This document shows, in pieces, positions 31,671 to 45,408 of a DNA stretch of 64,000 nt. The stretch spans positions 19,141,096 to 19,205,095 of the forward strand of contig JACMZG010000008.1 of assembly GCA_018340805.1 (NCBI GenBank), read 5' to 3'. The stretch's first letter is position 1; every line of letters begins with the position of its first letter. A model generated the notes under the pieces. It was given only the letters and a program-made list of their open reading frames with translations, was not told where the DNA came from and ran no database searches. Origin of the DNA: Microvelia longipes. Lineage: Eukaryota; Arthropoda; Insecta; Hemiptera; Veliidae. The position numbers and the translations under genes were made by a program.

Positions 31671-33587
31671 GCAAGTATAGATTCAAACCCAACATTTTCA
31701 AAATGTCTATAAAATCACTTCTAAGTTTTTCATGTATAAGAAAGCAAGGATTACATTTTTTTATTGAGAAAAAAAGTTTTTGAAAAAGAAATCAACTGCT
31801 ATTCTATTTCTTAGTTCAAAAATTCTACCATGAATTGGCAGCCTAATTATTGCTTTTAACCATTAAAAATGTATTTAATTATCGAATGATTTGGATTCAG
31901 TCAATTTGAGGAGTGAAGGATTTCCTTGCTTAGAAGTGAGCTTAGAATCATTAGTTAAACATGTGATACTAAAAATTACTAATATATTTTTATATTTTAC
32001 AAAATATTATGTTTTTTTTCTTAATTGGCTTAAATTTTTTCCCATGTATAATATCATGCCTCTAACTATTTGATTGCTAATAGCAATATAAAACATCAAA
32101 CCCTTTTGACAAAAAGTTGAGGTATTTGGCTGCAGATATGATTTCCAATACACAGTTTTATTGACATATTCCATTCTTGATTAGTCATAAATGAGTGCTA
32201 ATACAGAATTAAGAAACATATAATTATCACTCAGAGTGGCTGTTTTGAAGAAACACAAAGAAGTATTTTACAAAGCCTGGACTCTGAAAAATTCTGATGG
32301 TGGCTTCCTTCCTCAACTAACTGTTTTTTGCTTAAGTTTTATGTTTATGCATTATAGTCTAAGCAGTAACAGTTTTACTTTGTCAGTTTCCTTAGATTTT
32401 TAAGGTGAATGTGTTTGTTAATTCCAATCAGTTGTGCAATTTGTACAAGTGTAACATTTTGTAAACTTGTATGGTAATCTATAAACTATTTAAGTTTATT
32501 TCGTATTTCCTTTAAAATATAAGAAAATTGTCACCTTCAGTAAGAGGTTTAACCATTCATGTCAACCTCATTGAATTATACAAATGTTGCTTGAATGTAT
32601 TCGGTCAGTCTAATTTAGGTCATTTCTTATAAAAATGTGTCTGAAGGTTATTACTTTAAAAAAGAAAATTAATTTGTTTAACTTTCCACGCATTCTTTCT
32701 TTGAAAATATAATCTGAAAATGTCTTGAATCAAAAATGTAACAGGGTTCAAACAAGTCAAAATATATGTGCTAAATGTGTGTTGAAACAATACAACCATA
32801 TTTTGCAAGATGTAAACAAAAAAGTTGGGCGATGGGATTTTTGTTTTTGCATTAAATGGTTTAATTGTTGTCTATTATAGTAAATTTATGCGTAGAAGGA
32901 TGTGTGTAAAGGTGGTTCTTAGGTAAGCTAAGCTCATAACAATACTTTTAATTCAATAACAACAATACTTAACCTTAATTCTCAGTGAAGGGGCTTCACC
33001 TTGTAAAAAAATCAATTAAATATTTGGTACAATAATAAAAATCCCATTGTCTACCTGGTTTGTTTATCTTACAAAATTTTGGGCCTTAATTTTAACCCAC
33101 AAATATCTCTTGTAACACACATATTTAGATCCATTTTTAGCGAATTTCCTTAAGAAAAATGTTTGCTAATGGGATGGGTGTCATGTTAAATCAATTTCAA
33201 ATTTTTGATTACAGACATTTTCAGTCCTTATTTTGAATTGAAATAGCTAGAAAATACCAGGCCTAACCCTGTCAGTTATGAAATTCTTATTGATAAGAAT
33301 TATAAAATAACAACAAACTTTAGTGAAAGAAATAAAGACAAATAAAATCAAATTTATAACAAAATAGTTTATTTAATTTACAATTATGTTACATATACAT
33401 TATTATATTACAGGTATTATATTACTGTTATAAATCTATCTTAGTAATGATAAGTCAGTGTAACCCTTCTTTTTGCTTTAAGATAGTGTAGTGTAGAACT
33501 AAGTGTCAAAGTTCAGATTAGGTAAAATGGTATTTTTCAGCAAATTTTTATCAGAACATGACACTTCTACATCAGTACTTCTCTTTT

Positions 33588-33617
33588 AAGTAAAACTACC
33601 AATAGGTAGTTTTACTT
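33588..33617. repeat. Perfect 13-bp hairpin
   Basis: AAGTAAAACTACC, a 4-base AATA loop, then GGTAGTTTTACTT. It lies in the convergent 3' region, so it could be an RNA hairpin in either 3' UTR or a tiny transposon relic. Not followed by a T-tract of note. Confidence 0.7.
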
Positions 33618-34639
33618 GTGTAATAATGTAGGTATTACTTTTTAGTGTAACTTGGAACAAAAAGTTCCAATCATGTAGATAAACACGTTCGTATTATTAC
33701 AAAAAAATTGGTTACAGAGTACCTCAGATCTTTTTTTCACTCCTTAGGACTTGCTTTGCTCTTCTTTAGAATATTTACATCATACATACATTTACATCCA
33801 GGACTGGTTAGTCCTGGATGGTGTTGGTGTGTGGATGGAACATCAATGGGTGTTAAGTATAAAAGAAAGTACATCCTCTGGGATCTTTAGAAAACCAATG
33901 ATGTTATCTGGTTATTATTGCATAAACCACCTGTAGGTGTAATAGAGTATTTGCACATTTTTTTTATTGCACTATCTTTAATTAGTCATATAAAGAACAC
34001 CCTGTAAAATATCAGAATGAAAAAAACTTAAACTTTTGATGATACAGCAAAACAATATATTTAAACATGTTCTTTTGGCGAGAAATCGGCCTCGACTGCT
34101 TGTGTGACGTCAGACGTAAGCAAACCGCTGTGTTGTACAATATTCACTAGAGCAACAATCATAAGAGTTTATTCTATACTGTCAACAAGATGATATTGAC
34201 AGCTGTAGTCAACACGTTCCTTGTAGGCATTGTATTACTTGGAACACGGAATTGTTTTCTTTCAGTCTTCTTTACTTCTATTGAACTGTAAGCAACTCTT
34301 GACCTTACGATATTTCTAACTAAAACTACCATCTGTACCTTAAACGACCTAACCTTGAGAACGTTCCGTTTTTACCCCACTCTCTCATCCATTCCCCTCT
34401 CCTCTTCTTTAAATGCTTGTTTCGACTTTAAAATTAAAATTAAATATTTGTTTACAGCCTAATTTTATTTTTTTAAACACATTTAATCATTTATTGAGCA
34501 ATTTTTTTTTTCGAAAAATGCAAATACTCTATTAATGATAGGTTTAGAACATACAATAATGGCTTGTATTTAAATTCAACTCAAGGTCATGGTAGGTGAA
34601 AACTTAATGGATGTCATCTCTGTATATAATTCCTCGGGG

Positions 34640-34860
34640 GATTTTCGAGGCATTACCTCTGGGACTTAATCACCAAAGGTTCCTCCTCTACAAAATTGTT
34701 TGCAACTCTCCAGTGTTGTGAATCTGTGGTGGTAACAACAATGAAACCTTCTTACTTACCACATTACAAGCTCACCTTTCTTCCCTCAACCCTTTTTACC
34801 AATCACAGACCCACTTAGTCCTACTAAGAGGTGCATTCTCTCAGTTGAATTAATAGACAA
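34640..34860. repeat. Dispersed repeat R3, copy 2
   Basis: Diverged, colinear relative of 14,915-15,115 (CTCTGGGACTT ... TTTTTACCAATCACAGACCC ... TTCTCTCAGTT). No coding potential seen. Confidence 0.5.
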
Positions 34861-35073
34861 GCTGTAATTGAGTAACCTGATTCCTAAAAGCATTTAAATT
34901 ATACATCAGTACTCATCAAGCTTTAATAAGTATACAATTTATGGTATTGAATAAATCAACAAGTGAATTTACTCCCCTCAAAAACTTTCATGAATTTCCA
35001 TCAAGCTAAATTTCAAAGATGACATAATAACATGAAAACAAATTGTTTGGCTTTTCTGCTCTTGGAAAAATGA

Positions 35074-35316
35074 CTAAAGTAAATCCTTGATAATATCAGC
35101 TACTGTCGAGCTTGTGTGACTCTCCCCTGTATCAGGCTCTAGCTTAGCTTGTTCACTCAGTATCTTGTAGTTAGAGGAAAGCTGAGAATATTCTTCTTCA
35201 AGTTGACTATAGTCTCTTCTGATATCAGTCAGCATTGCATCTATTACAGCTACAGCTGATTTCAATCCAGCAATATCCATATCGTTGGCCCTGTTTCCTT
35301 TACTTGATGTAGACAT
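35074..35316 (-). CDS. Small coiled-coil protein, 80 residues, unrecognised
   Basis: A single-exon frame from ATG 35,316 (MSTSSKGNRANDMD) to a stop at 35,074. After a polar Ser-rich start, residues about 12-57 (DMDIAGLKSAVAVIDAMLTD, then IRRDYSQLEEEYSQLSSNYK and ILSEQ) show heptad spacing of Ile, Leu, Tyr and Ala, so a coiled coil is likely. A second short helix (VADIIKDLL) ends the protein. Codon use and composition look like coding sequence rather than the AT-rich surroundings. I do not recognise a family; it resembles small subunits of coiled-coil complexes only in a general way. It could instead be the last exon of a longer gene, though no acceptor is obvious just upstream of the ATG. It converges on NDOR1. 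Confidence 0.6.
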   Translation of the reverse strand: MSTSSKGNRANDMDIAGLKSAVAVIDAMLTDIRRDYSQLEEEYSQLSSNYKILSEQAKLEPDTGESHTSSTVADIIKDLL

Positions 35317-36720
<1,404 letters not shown>

Positions 36721-39700
36721 ATTTATTTATTTATTTACATATTAACGGTTTCCCCATTTGTTAATTGTTCTATATAATAGTAAAAAGTAAATGAAAATAG
36801 TTTATTATATAATTTTAAAATAAATGAAATTAAAAATTTAAATTAGAGAAAAAAAAATTATATACATATATATTTTTTTATTAGAGAGGGTATGTTATAA
36901 AAAGTTATGTTATAAACCAAAAAGAAAATTTATAGGAATAGAAAATTAAAAGAAATTATGATAAGAAAAATAAATTTTTCATTAATAGATAAGAAATTGT
37001 AGTAGAACCAAAGAAAAATAATATTAAATTGTTTAGAATAATTAAAAATATTAAAATTATTATAGGAAAACTTAAAATAGAATGTGTTACATAATAAAAG
37101 AAAGGTACAGAGGTAACATAATGGATTAGACAAGTTTACAGAGGTTTAACATGTTTGAAGTATAGCTGTTCTAAACTGAGTTCTGGATAATGTAAAGATA
37201 TCTATTGTGCTATCAAGACTATTAGCTAGAGTTAACATTCTAGTTAATGGGGAAAATTACCATAGTTAGATTTGATATGGAATGGAAAAAAGCATTTGAG
37301 ATCTGGTATTACTACTAGTCTTGATTGTGAAATTAAGTTTACCGAGAAGAAATGGCAGTCTATCTTTTGATTGATAATATCATGAAGTAAGGTAATATCA
37401 TACAGTTTTCTTCTCTGTTCAAGTGTTATTAAGTTTAAACGATTTCTAATGTCATCATATTGTGTGGTTCTCTCTGATATTAAGTTTAAATGAGGCATAT
37501 CAAGAAATTTGTTTTGCACCCTTCGATTTTTCTATGTAATAATATAAAAGGGGGACCACACTACCGATGAGAATTCTAATTTAGATCTAACAAATGAGCA
37601 GTATAAAGATTTGAGAACATTGATATTATTGAAATCTTTACTTATTCTAATTATAAACCCTAACTTTTCAATGCTGATGACACAATAGAGTTTATATGCT
37701 CAGTAAAATTTAATGTAGAGTCCATAATAATACCCAGATCTCTGATAGATTCAGCAGTTCTAATTTGTTTCCATCCATGTAATATTGAAAGGATATAACT
37801 GAATTTTCCTGGTGAACTGAACTACTTTACATTTGTCTGGGTTAAGAATCATACCATTTCTGGTGGACCAGTCAATAATATTTTTCAGATCTGATTGTAG
37901 TAAATAGCAATCAGTGATATCCTTTATTTTTTTATACAATCGAAAATCATCTGCAAATAATCCACATATACAATATAACACTACTTTTTTAATATCATTA
38001 ATAATAATTAAATAAAAATGGTGACAGATTGCCCCCTTGAGGTATGCCTGAGATTGCACTGAATGTATGAGAAAGAAAACATAAAAATTTTACAGTTAAT
38101 TTGCGATTTTCAAGAAACGATTTTATCCAATCTAATAGTTTTCCAAAAAATCCAGCGGCAGTTAGTTTTAATACAAGTAATGGATATTATTTTATCAAAT
38201 GCTTTACTGTAATCTGTGTATACGGTATCTAACTGAAGATTATTTTCTAGTGCATCAATAATATCATATTGAAAAGTAAGCAAATTGGTTGAGACTGATC
38301 GGCCAGAGCTGAATCCATGTTGTTCATCAATAAAAAAAGTATTTTTAAAAAAAGGTGAAACGTACTGAAAGACATGGGATTCCAAAAGCTTGGCCAATAT
38401 CGAAATAATAGAGATGGGTCTATAATTTTTAATATTTGATCGATCTCCAGATTTATAGATAGGCTTTATATGTATGTTTCCAACAGTCAGGAAATATTCC
38501 TGAGTCAAGTGACAGTTTAAACATCTTAAAAATTGGTACACTTAATAAATTTTTACATTTCTTAATAAATATTGCAGGCAACCCATCAGGGCCAATTGGT
38601 TGTTTAGTGTCTAACTGTTCTAACATTTTTTCAACATCACTTAAATTTATATAACATGAACCTAAACTAATAGTACTATTAAATCGAGATCTGCTTATAA
38701 CATTTTGTATTAGAATAGACTTTGGAAAAATTATCTGCAAACATATAGCTATAGTATGACCATCATTAGTGCTTTGGTTATCCAGATACATTGATGATGG
38801 AAAGTCATATTTTGTTTTTACTATTAACATAATTCAAAATGCTTTTGGGTTGTCTAATATTGAATTTTGAATTTCGTTGAGATAATGGTTATAGCATATT
38901 TTTGCTAATTGTTTACATTTTTTGCGAGTTTCAGAGAATTTAATATAATCAGAATTCTTTCCTGTTAATTTATAGTGTTTATGCATTTTTTTCTTTTCTA
39001 TTGTAAGGGCTATTAATTCAGCTGTAAACCATATTGGAAATCTGTAATTGGATATTTTTTCTTAGGTATAAATTTATAGCAATTGTTTATAACATCATAA
39101 AATTTTTTACAGCTTTGTTAATATTATTTTCAGATAAGGTGACATCCCAATCAACTGTATTTAGGTATTCAAATATTTTGTCATAGTTAGCTTTGCTAAA
39201 GTCATACTGATAACTAATGTAAGATAGAGGGGGAATAAGTTGATTGAGAGTCATATTTATGATAAGAGGTGGATGATATTCATCATTTTTCAGTAATTCA
39301 AATTCAGATAATTTTACCTTTGTATTACTTATATTACTAAAGACTAAATCAAGAATTGAGTTTTTGTGATTTTAATATATTGGATTGGTGAAGCTCCATA
39401 AATTGTATCCTTCTATAAGAGTATGGGATGTAGTTGAGGTAGTGGTGAGATCTGGTTGCAATCCTTGCTGAGTTTCATCCGGATGAGTCCAGGAAATATT
39501 GGTTGATTATAGTCACCACAATAAGAATTTAGATGACAGTTTTTTCCTTTATCTCTTCAATGGAATTTACATGTTGCTCATATAGGTTGGCGAGGATGAT
39601 GGTGGTATGTATACTGCCCCAATAATCAGAGGGCTTTCTTATTGCATGTATTAATTTTAATATATATTTGCTCCACTGAGTTGGGTCTACAACTAGAATC

Positions 39701-39850
39701 CTTGATGGATGGATTTTTTTACAGCTGAGCACACCACCGCCTCTTTCACAATTACTTGTTTGTTTAGAGCGGTCACATCTGTAGACTATATAATTCTGAA
39801 GTTGTAGTTCACTAGATTCTATTTTGATCTGAATTTTGATCTCCTATCCA
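36721..39850 (-). pseudogene. Decayed non-LTR retrotransposon (LINE, Jockey/CR1 type)
   Basis: Minus-strand reading in broken frames. 39,850-39,000 is an endonuclease-side remnant. 38,830-38,110 holds reverse transcriptase motifs (PIGPDGLPAIFIKKC; NYRPISIISILAKLLESHVF; FIDEQHGFSSGRSVSTNLL; YTDYSKAFDKI). 38,059-37,760 holds the catalytic box, here LFADD. 37,519-37,244 is the C-terminal stretch (LEQRRKLYDITLLHDIINQK). An (ATTT)n tract at 36,717-36,737 may be the 3' tail. Several frameshifts and stops, and loss of a complete endonuclease, make it inactive. Confidence 0.8.
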
Positions 39851-40559
39851 AATAACTGTTCAGATATAGAAGTAGATCACTGCTAAGGTAACAGATCTTT
39901 TTTTGATCCAGCGCTAATAATGGGTTCCAATTGATTCCTGGCATCAGGACTAATGAGGAGTAACAAAATTCTTATAACTAGCCAAAATAAAAGCTATGTG
40001 GCCATAGCCCTTAATCCATTACACCCCCATAGGACAATATATTCACTGTATTTTGATCTATTGATGATATAACAATTGCTTGATCTTGATATAGTTAAAG
40101 TTTAGATCCTGCCACAATGACAGTTGCATTCTGCCAGTTAAGAGCCCTCAGCAAGTTTTGTCAATTTTAGTTTACTTGATTTCTACTTTACAGACATTTA
40201 GCAAAGTTAAAAAAAATCCTATATTTTATAGGTTAAGTTAGATTAAGCAAAAGCAGATATAGAGGTAAATTACAGAACAAACAAATAAATAGCTTCCATT
40301 AGGACTTGACTCCTCCAAGCTAAACATTAACAATGCATAATATTGACAATCAAATAAAGTAAATTATCTTTCTTTACTGGTATTATTCAGTAAATTAAAT
40401 AGATTTTGACTTCATTGCACCTGGCGCAAATATTTATAAAAAAAGTACATGTTATAAATGTGAGATAATTGTTTTGAGATTAGTAAAACAGTAAATTGTT
40501 TGACATATAATAAAATAGCTCTTTTTTTCCTTGGAACTTTTAAATAAAATTATAAAAAA

Positions 40560-41459
40560 ATGGAAAAATTTCAAATAAAGTCTAAAGTGCATGATTTTTC
40601 AAAAAAATCAATAATAACAGACTTGAAAAAATTATTTTTAATTTCAAAAATATTAGGAGATGTGCCTTTTAATAGTGATTTTCAGTACAATATCTTACTA
40701 TTGGTGTACAGTCTGAGTACATACATGTTGATAGGTGCATCCGGATATATCTGTCTGTCTGATCAGTCAGAGTTCAAGGGTTTTAATAAAATGCTAGTGA
40801 CGGTGAATTATGTTCAATTTATATTGCTGGCTATTGCTTTAATTTTAATTATATTATCCAATAACAAAATGAAAAATGGTTTAATTAAAATTATAAAAGA
40901 AATAAATTATTTTGATTTAAGTTTAAATAGGTTCGGTTATTTGAATGATTACAATTATAATGATTGTTGGATAGGAACAGCTGTTGATTTTATTATAGTT
41001 TGTTTGGTTTTAACATTAGACCTGATATTTTCTGACGGTATAGATAAAATACCCTACATTAGTTCCACTGTTTATTACTATTTTGCATTTGTGAAGTTAT
41101 TTTGTTACAAAAGAACAATATGTAACGTGATGTATGTTTTTAAAGTGAGATTTAAAACACTGTTAGAGCTGCTACAGAGTGAGAGTAATGTGGAAGAGCT
41201 GTGCTATCTACATCATAAGCTGGTTGTTGGTGCCAACAGAGTTAACTCTACGTTTGGTCCACAGATGCTAGGCCTTACTAGTGTCTTGTTTATAGTCATG
41301 GTTATATTCCTCTATGTACTAACTGCTAGTATAGCTAAGATTCAGGGCAGTGAAAAGGAGAGTCAGATAGGATTCATCATAGTCATACTATCATGGGTCT
41401 GTATGGCTGTATATAATATATATCAATTGATTACTTCCGCAACATCTACATCTGACATG
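40560..41459 (+). CDS. Insect gustatory receptor, first coding exon (300 residues)
   Basis: ATG 40,560 opens MEKFQIKSKVHDFSKKSII. The exon encodes about six hydrophobic segments: near residues 45-65 (YNILLLVYSLSTYMLIGASG), 83-101 (YVQFILLAIALILIILS), 140-157 (AVDFIIVCLVLTLDLIF), 165-180 (YISSTVYYYFAFVKLF), 238-258 (LTSVLFIVMVIFLYVLTAS) and 271-292 (IGFIIVILSWVCMAVYNIYQL). This layout, the ELCYLHHKLVVGANRVNSTFG stretch and the later TTYLVILVQF exon are those of insect 7tm gustatory receptors (ligand-gated channels of taste neurons with inverted topology). A GT donor follows SATSTSDM at 41,459, phase 0, so the apparent stop six codons later is intronic. The gene continues to 51,537. The ligand cannot be inferred. 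Confidence 0.85.
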
Positions 41460-44400
41460 GTAAATATACTGTCCATTTAAATGATTAAAAAACTTGTTAC
41501 ACTCATTTATTTTTATTCTTAGTTGAAATTAAATGTTCTTGAAACACAATTTTTTGAAGGACCTTCACACATTCTTAGCATTTGATGATTATGCTATTAT
41601 GATTTTAATCATTTGTAACTACTAATAAGTAAAGAACAATTATTACTACAAATAATTACCAATAACCAAAAAAATATTTACACTAAGGATATGTCGGTTA
41701 CTGTTGGTAAAATCAGTGATAATTAATGGAAGTTGGCAGTTAGTAAAGGTTACCAGCAGAATTTGGTAGTGAATATTTAGATGTTTAAAACAACAAAAAA
41801 TGTGAGGGATCCACAAAATACCTTTTATTCCACATATATTTCATTGTAATAATTTAGAATATGGAACCCACCTGATTATAAATGAATAAACCATTTATAG
41901 GTTCTTAATTTAACGAGTTTACTCATAAATGATAATTTAGATAAGACGTGATCAGCCGAAGTTGTCGTTAATTTACCAGTTAATTAATAAATTTTAGTCT
42001 AGGACTTAGAAAATCTATTGTTAGTTTCCAAAACAAATGTTATTTGTAGTGATTTTAATCTAGCACACTAGAGTAAATATTTTAAATAATAGATAGAAGA
42101 CAATGTTAATCTTCAAAAAGATTACTTATACACTTGTAGAATACACGTGTAGAAACTCACATATCTCATCTACAATAATCACCATGTACCATAATTTGCC
42201 AATAATAATTACATTTAAAAAATACATATTTGCAACAAAGGTTCATGGCATTAAATCTTACACATTATTTATCAATAAAACAATTTATTAAAAAACAAAA
42301 TAACATTTTATACAAATCAAAGCAAAATTCAAAGTTCATAAAATTACACATAGTACAGAACAGATAAAATAAATACTTATACCAGTAAGAACAACCTGTT
42401 TTAAATGAGTCACGATAAAATTATTCTATGGTTAATCCATAGAATAGTGCCCACACCACTGGCCCACACTTGGATAATAGAGAAACTTGGCCTTGGGGCA
42501 TGATAAACTTCTTCAGGTATTAAAATAGTTTAAATCTCTTTGAGTTAGCTAGTTTTTAACATATTTGAGCACCGTGTAGTTCAAAACATACCAGCCTTTA
42601 TAAATGACTAAAATAAATTTATTAAAATCAAAAAAGTAAAATTTTAACAAAATAAAAGTAGATAATTGTAATGATGACGTAAAAGTGATACATTAGGTAA
42701 GTAAAGTCTTTAGTTAACCTAATATGTCTTTAACATGGTTCAAAGTTTCATTTTTAGGCCAATGATATACAATCACAATACAATACAAATACACCAGTAT
42801 ATTATTGATAGGGCTTTATTACTAATGTTTACTACACTGCAATAAATAAATTCTAAGTAACATTTTTATTCCTGATTGGTTAAATATAACTTAAGTTTTG
42901 AAAAAAAAATGAACTAAGAGCTGCGTCAGGCACCAATCAAAAGAAAAAAAATAATATTCTCAAAGCAATCCGTATAACATAAGGAAATGTTCTATGCTTG
43001 ACATGGCTAACTTGCATTTGACAATACAAGACAAGAAAGTAAATGTTAAGTAAATGATATCTTGTAATGTAGTAGTAGGGTAGATGGATATTTTTATATT
43101 CATGAGATGATTCCTATCCAAAGATAATGTAGAATAACCACTAGAGTGGGGGATCTATACCTAAGGACCCCGTCCTTGACTACATTACTGTCAAAGTAAA
43201 CCATTCTCTAACCACTTTTACCATTTTAAAATTATTCGTGAATTTTCTTTGAAAATATTTGCTAATGAACTGGCTCCCATAGCGAGCCCAAAGTTCGAGA
43301 TTGTGACACAATCCCCTAATATGATATGTATAATGTTAAGAACAGATAAAAATGAAAGATTTATCTCAACTGTCGTAATATGTATTTATTTATTTTTAAC
43401 AAATATTACAGACAAGTGTCCAATATAATTTTTAACAAAAAAATGTGTAAATAAAACCTCTGTGTTGTTATGGAGTAAACAGTAACAGGTGGTCAGCATG
43501 GGAAACAACTGGAGCACTGGGTGGCTACTTTGGACTAATGAGTTTTTCACATTTCAAACAATTCATTATGAATTGAGTCACAAACTATCAATACTTTAAA
43601 ACTTATTAGTCTAGTCAAAGAACAGGGTTTTATGCAAATTTTTAAGTAGTTAAAATTTTATTTTGGGAATCTGTTTGGACATGTTCAGGGATAACTAAAA
43701 AAAAGTCCCCTAACTTTGCACCACAGTACGATCATAGTGGATCAAAATGTGTCTCGTTTTCCATGTTTTCGTTAATATCTTGGCAGGAATACAAAATATC
43801 AAAAATCCTTTCAAATAAAGTTAGAAGCTAAGTAAATTTTGTAAATGGGTTTATCATAGCATAATAATAGCAGTTGTTAATTACAGCTGCTATAAGCTTG
43901 CTATTATCTGCAGCCCAGCTCAGATAATATTATCAGATCAGCTACTATTATCTTGAGCCCATAAGATACTGAATGCACTGTGAACTTAAAAAAATAAAAG
44001 CATTTTAATAAAATTTTTATAATAATGAATAATTTTGAAATAAATTTAGATTAAAACACATCAGCTTTAAAAAAAGTAATAATTTAGTCATAACCAGCAG
44101 TGATACTTGAGCTTCGCTCAGTAAAAGTTAATTTATCAAACACATTTTTTTTTAATTACTTCTTAGAGGACTACAAAAAAAGAAGATATTACAACTGTAA
44201 TAGCAATAAAAGTCTTTGTTTAAGATGTTTTTTTTTCATTTGGTGTCAAGCCGTGCAATATGATTGCTTGGTACTAATAAGTACCTTCTTTCAATAAATT
44301 GACAATTAATCTTAAAACGTTTGTTTTTTCTTCACTCAGAATTCAATATTTAATAATAAAATAAGCTATGAATTACACAATTCTGAGGCAAAATACAATT

Positions 44401-45408
44401 TAGAAATATTTTAGCACAAATCCACACCGTTGCGTTAATTATAGAGATATGCTTTCCTATGTATCAATGTATAAAAAATATTTATTGATTAATTACATTA
44501 AAATATATTTGCATAGCTTCCTAAAACATTTTAAAGATATAATTGTCTAAATAAGACAATTATATGTAATGCAGAAACGCTGGCCCTTAAGTAAATTGAA
44601 CCAATTTTAAACAAAATCACTTATTTCTTAATTAGAAAAATTATATCAATTATTTATGAAGCTTTGTGGTCTAATACTATATAAAGATAAACTATTTTAA
44701 AATTAGCAACCACTTTTCTTTTTTTAAATACTAGCGGCCCTGTTGATTTTTTTGAAATTGTGTACATTACAAGTTGAAAGTTTTTTCCCTACTAATCAAG
44801 ACCTTTTCAAGGATCACTTGATTTATTCCTTATAATTATTTTTTAACAATCACCAAATTATGTTAAAAATTTTTTGCATGTATTACACATATTTTCTTTT
44901 TCTGCTCTTTAAGTGCTTTAATATGATATGCAACATGATTATTTTGCTCAATTTTTTTTTAAATGGTCAGCCAATATTAAAGTCATCAATTATTTTGTGA
45001 ATTTATACATATTTTCTTCTATTACTCTGCAAGAGCTTTTTAAAACAATATGCAACACGAGTTTTTCATTCAAAAGTTTTTTTTTTCAAATGGTCAGCTA
45101 TTTGAACTAAAAAAACAATGTAACTATTGCTACACATACACCAAGTTTTATTATAATCGGATAATTTTTATGGCAGTTATCGTGATACATACAAATACAT
45201 ATATGCCTGCTAAAAATCAAAAAGGGAAGGCTATGCTAATCACACTAAGAATTGAGGTAAGAAGGAACCAATCAATGTTTAAGGGGCTATTAACAGATTA
45301 GAGCCAAAATCTGTAATGAATATTTAACTAAAATATATTTCTGTGAAATTATAACAATATAGAACGTAGAACCATATAAGTCTTGTATTCAAAAGATAAA
45401 AATAATAA
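41460..45408. other. Receptor intron 1, left part; 3' flank of KLHDC10
   Basis: AT-rich sequence without recognised exons. It holds a diverged tandem duplication (44,885-45,110). Near 44,735-45,240 the sequence resembles a degraded transposon end (GCGGCCCTGTTGATTTTTTT, then TGATACATACAAATACATA). Short frames here are unsupported. Confidence 0.5.
44885..45110 (+). repeat. Diverged tandem duplication (unit about 115-120 bp)
   Basis: Two successive units share ACATATTTTCTT, CTCT/CTGC, ATATGCAACAYGA and AAATGGTCAGC. They are clearly diverged and non-coding. Confidence 0.55.

Larger units (their letters stand above)
31671..35073. other. 3' flank of NDOR1 and of the coiled-coil gene (convergent)
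   Basis: Between the NDOR1 stop (31,670) and the stop of the minus-strand gene (35,074). Candidate polyadenylation signals are AATAAA at 33,331 and 33,341 on the plus strand and the reverse, TTTATT, near 33,368, but both are far from the stops. A perfect hairpin lies at 33,588-33,617 and repeat R3 at 34,640-34,860. No exon was recognised. Short open frames here are not supported. Confidence 0.5.

Noticed and set aside
37931..37960. Active LINE reverse transcriptase
   Set aside because: The catalytic box reads FADD and the surrounding frames are broken by shifts and stops.
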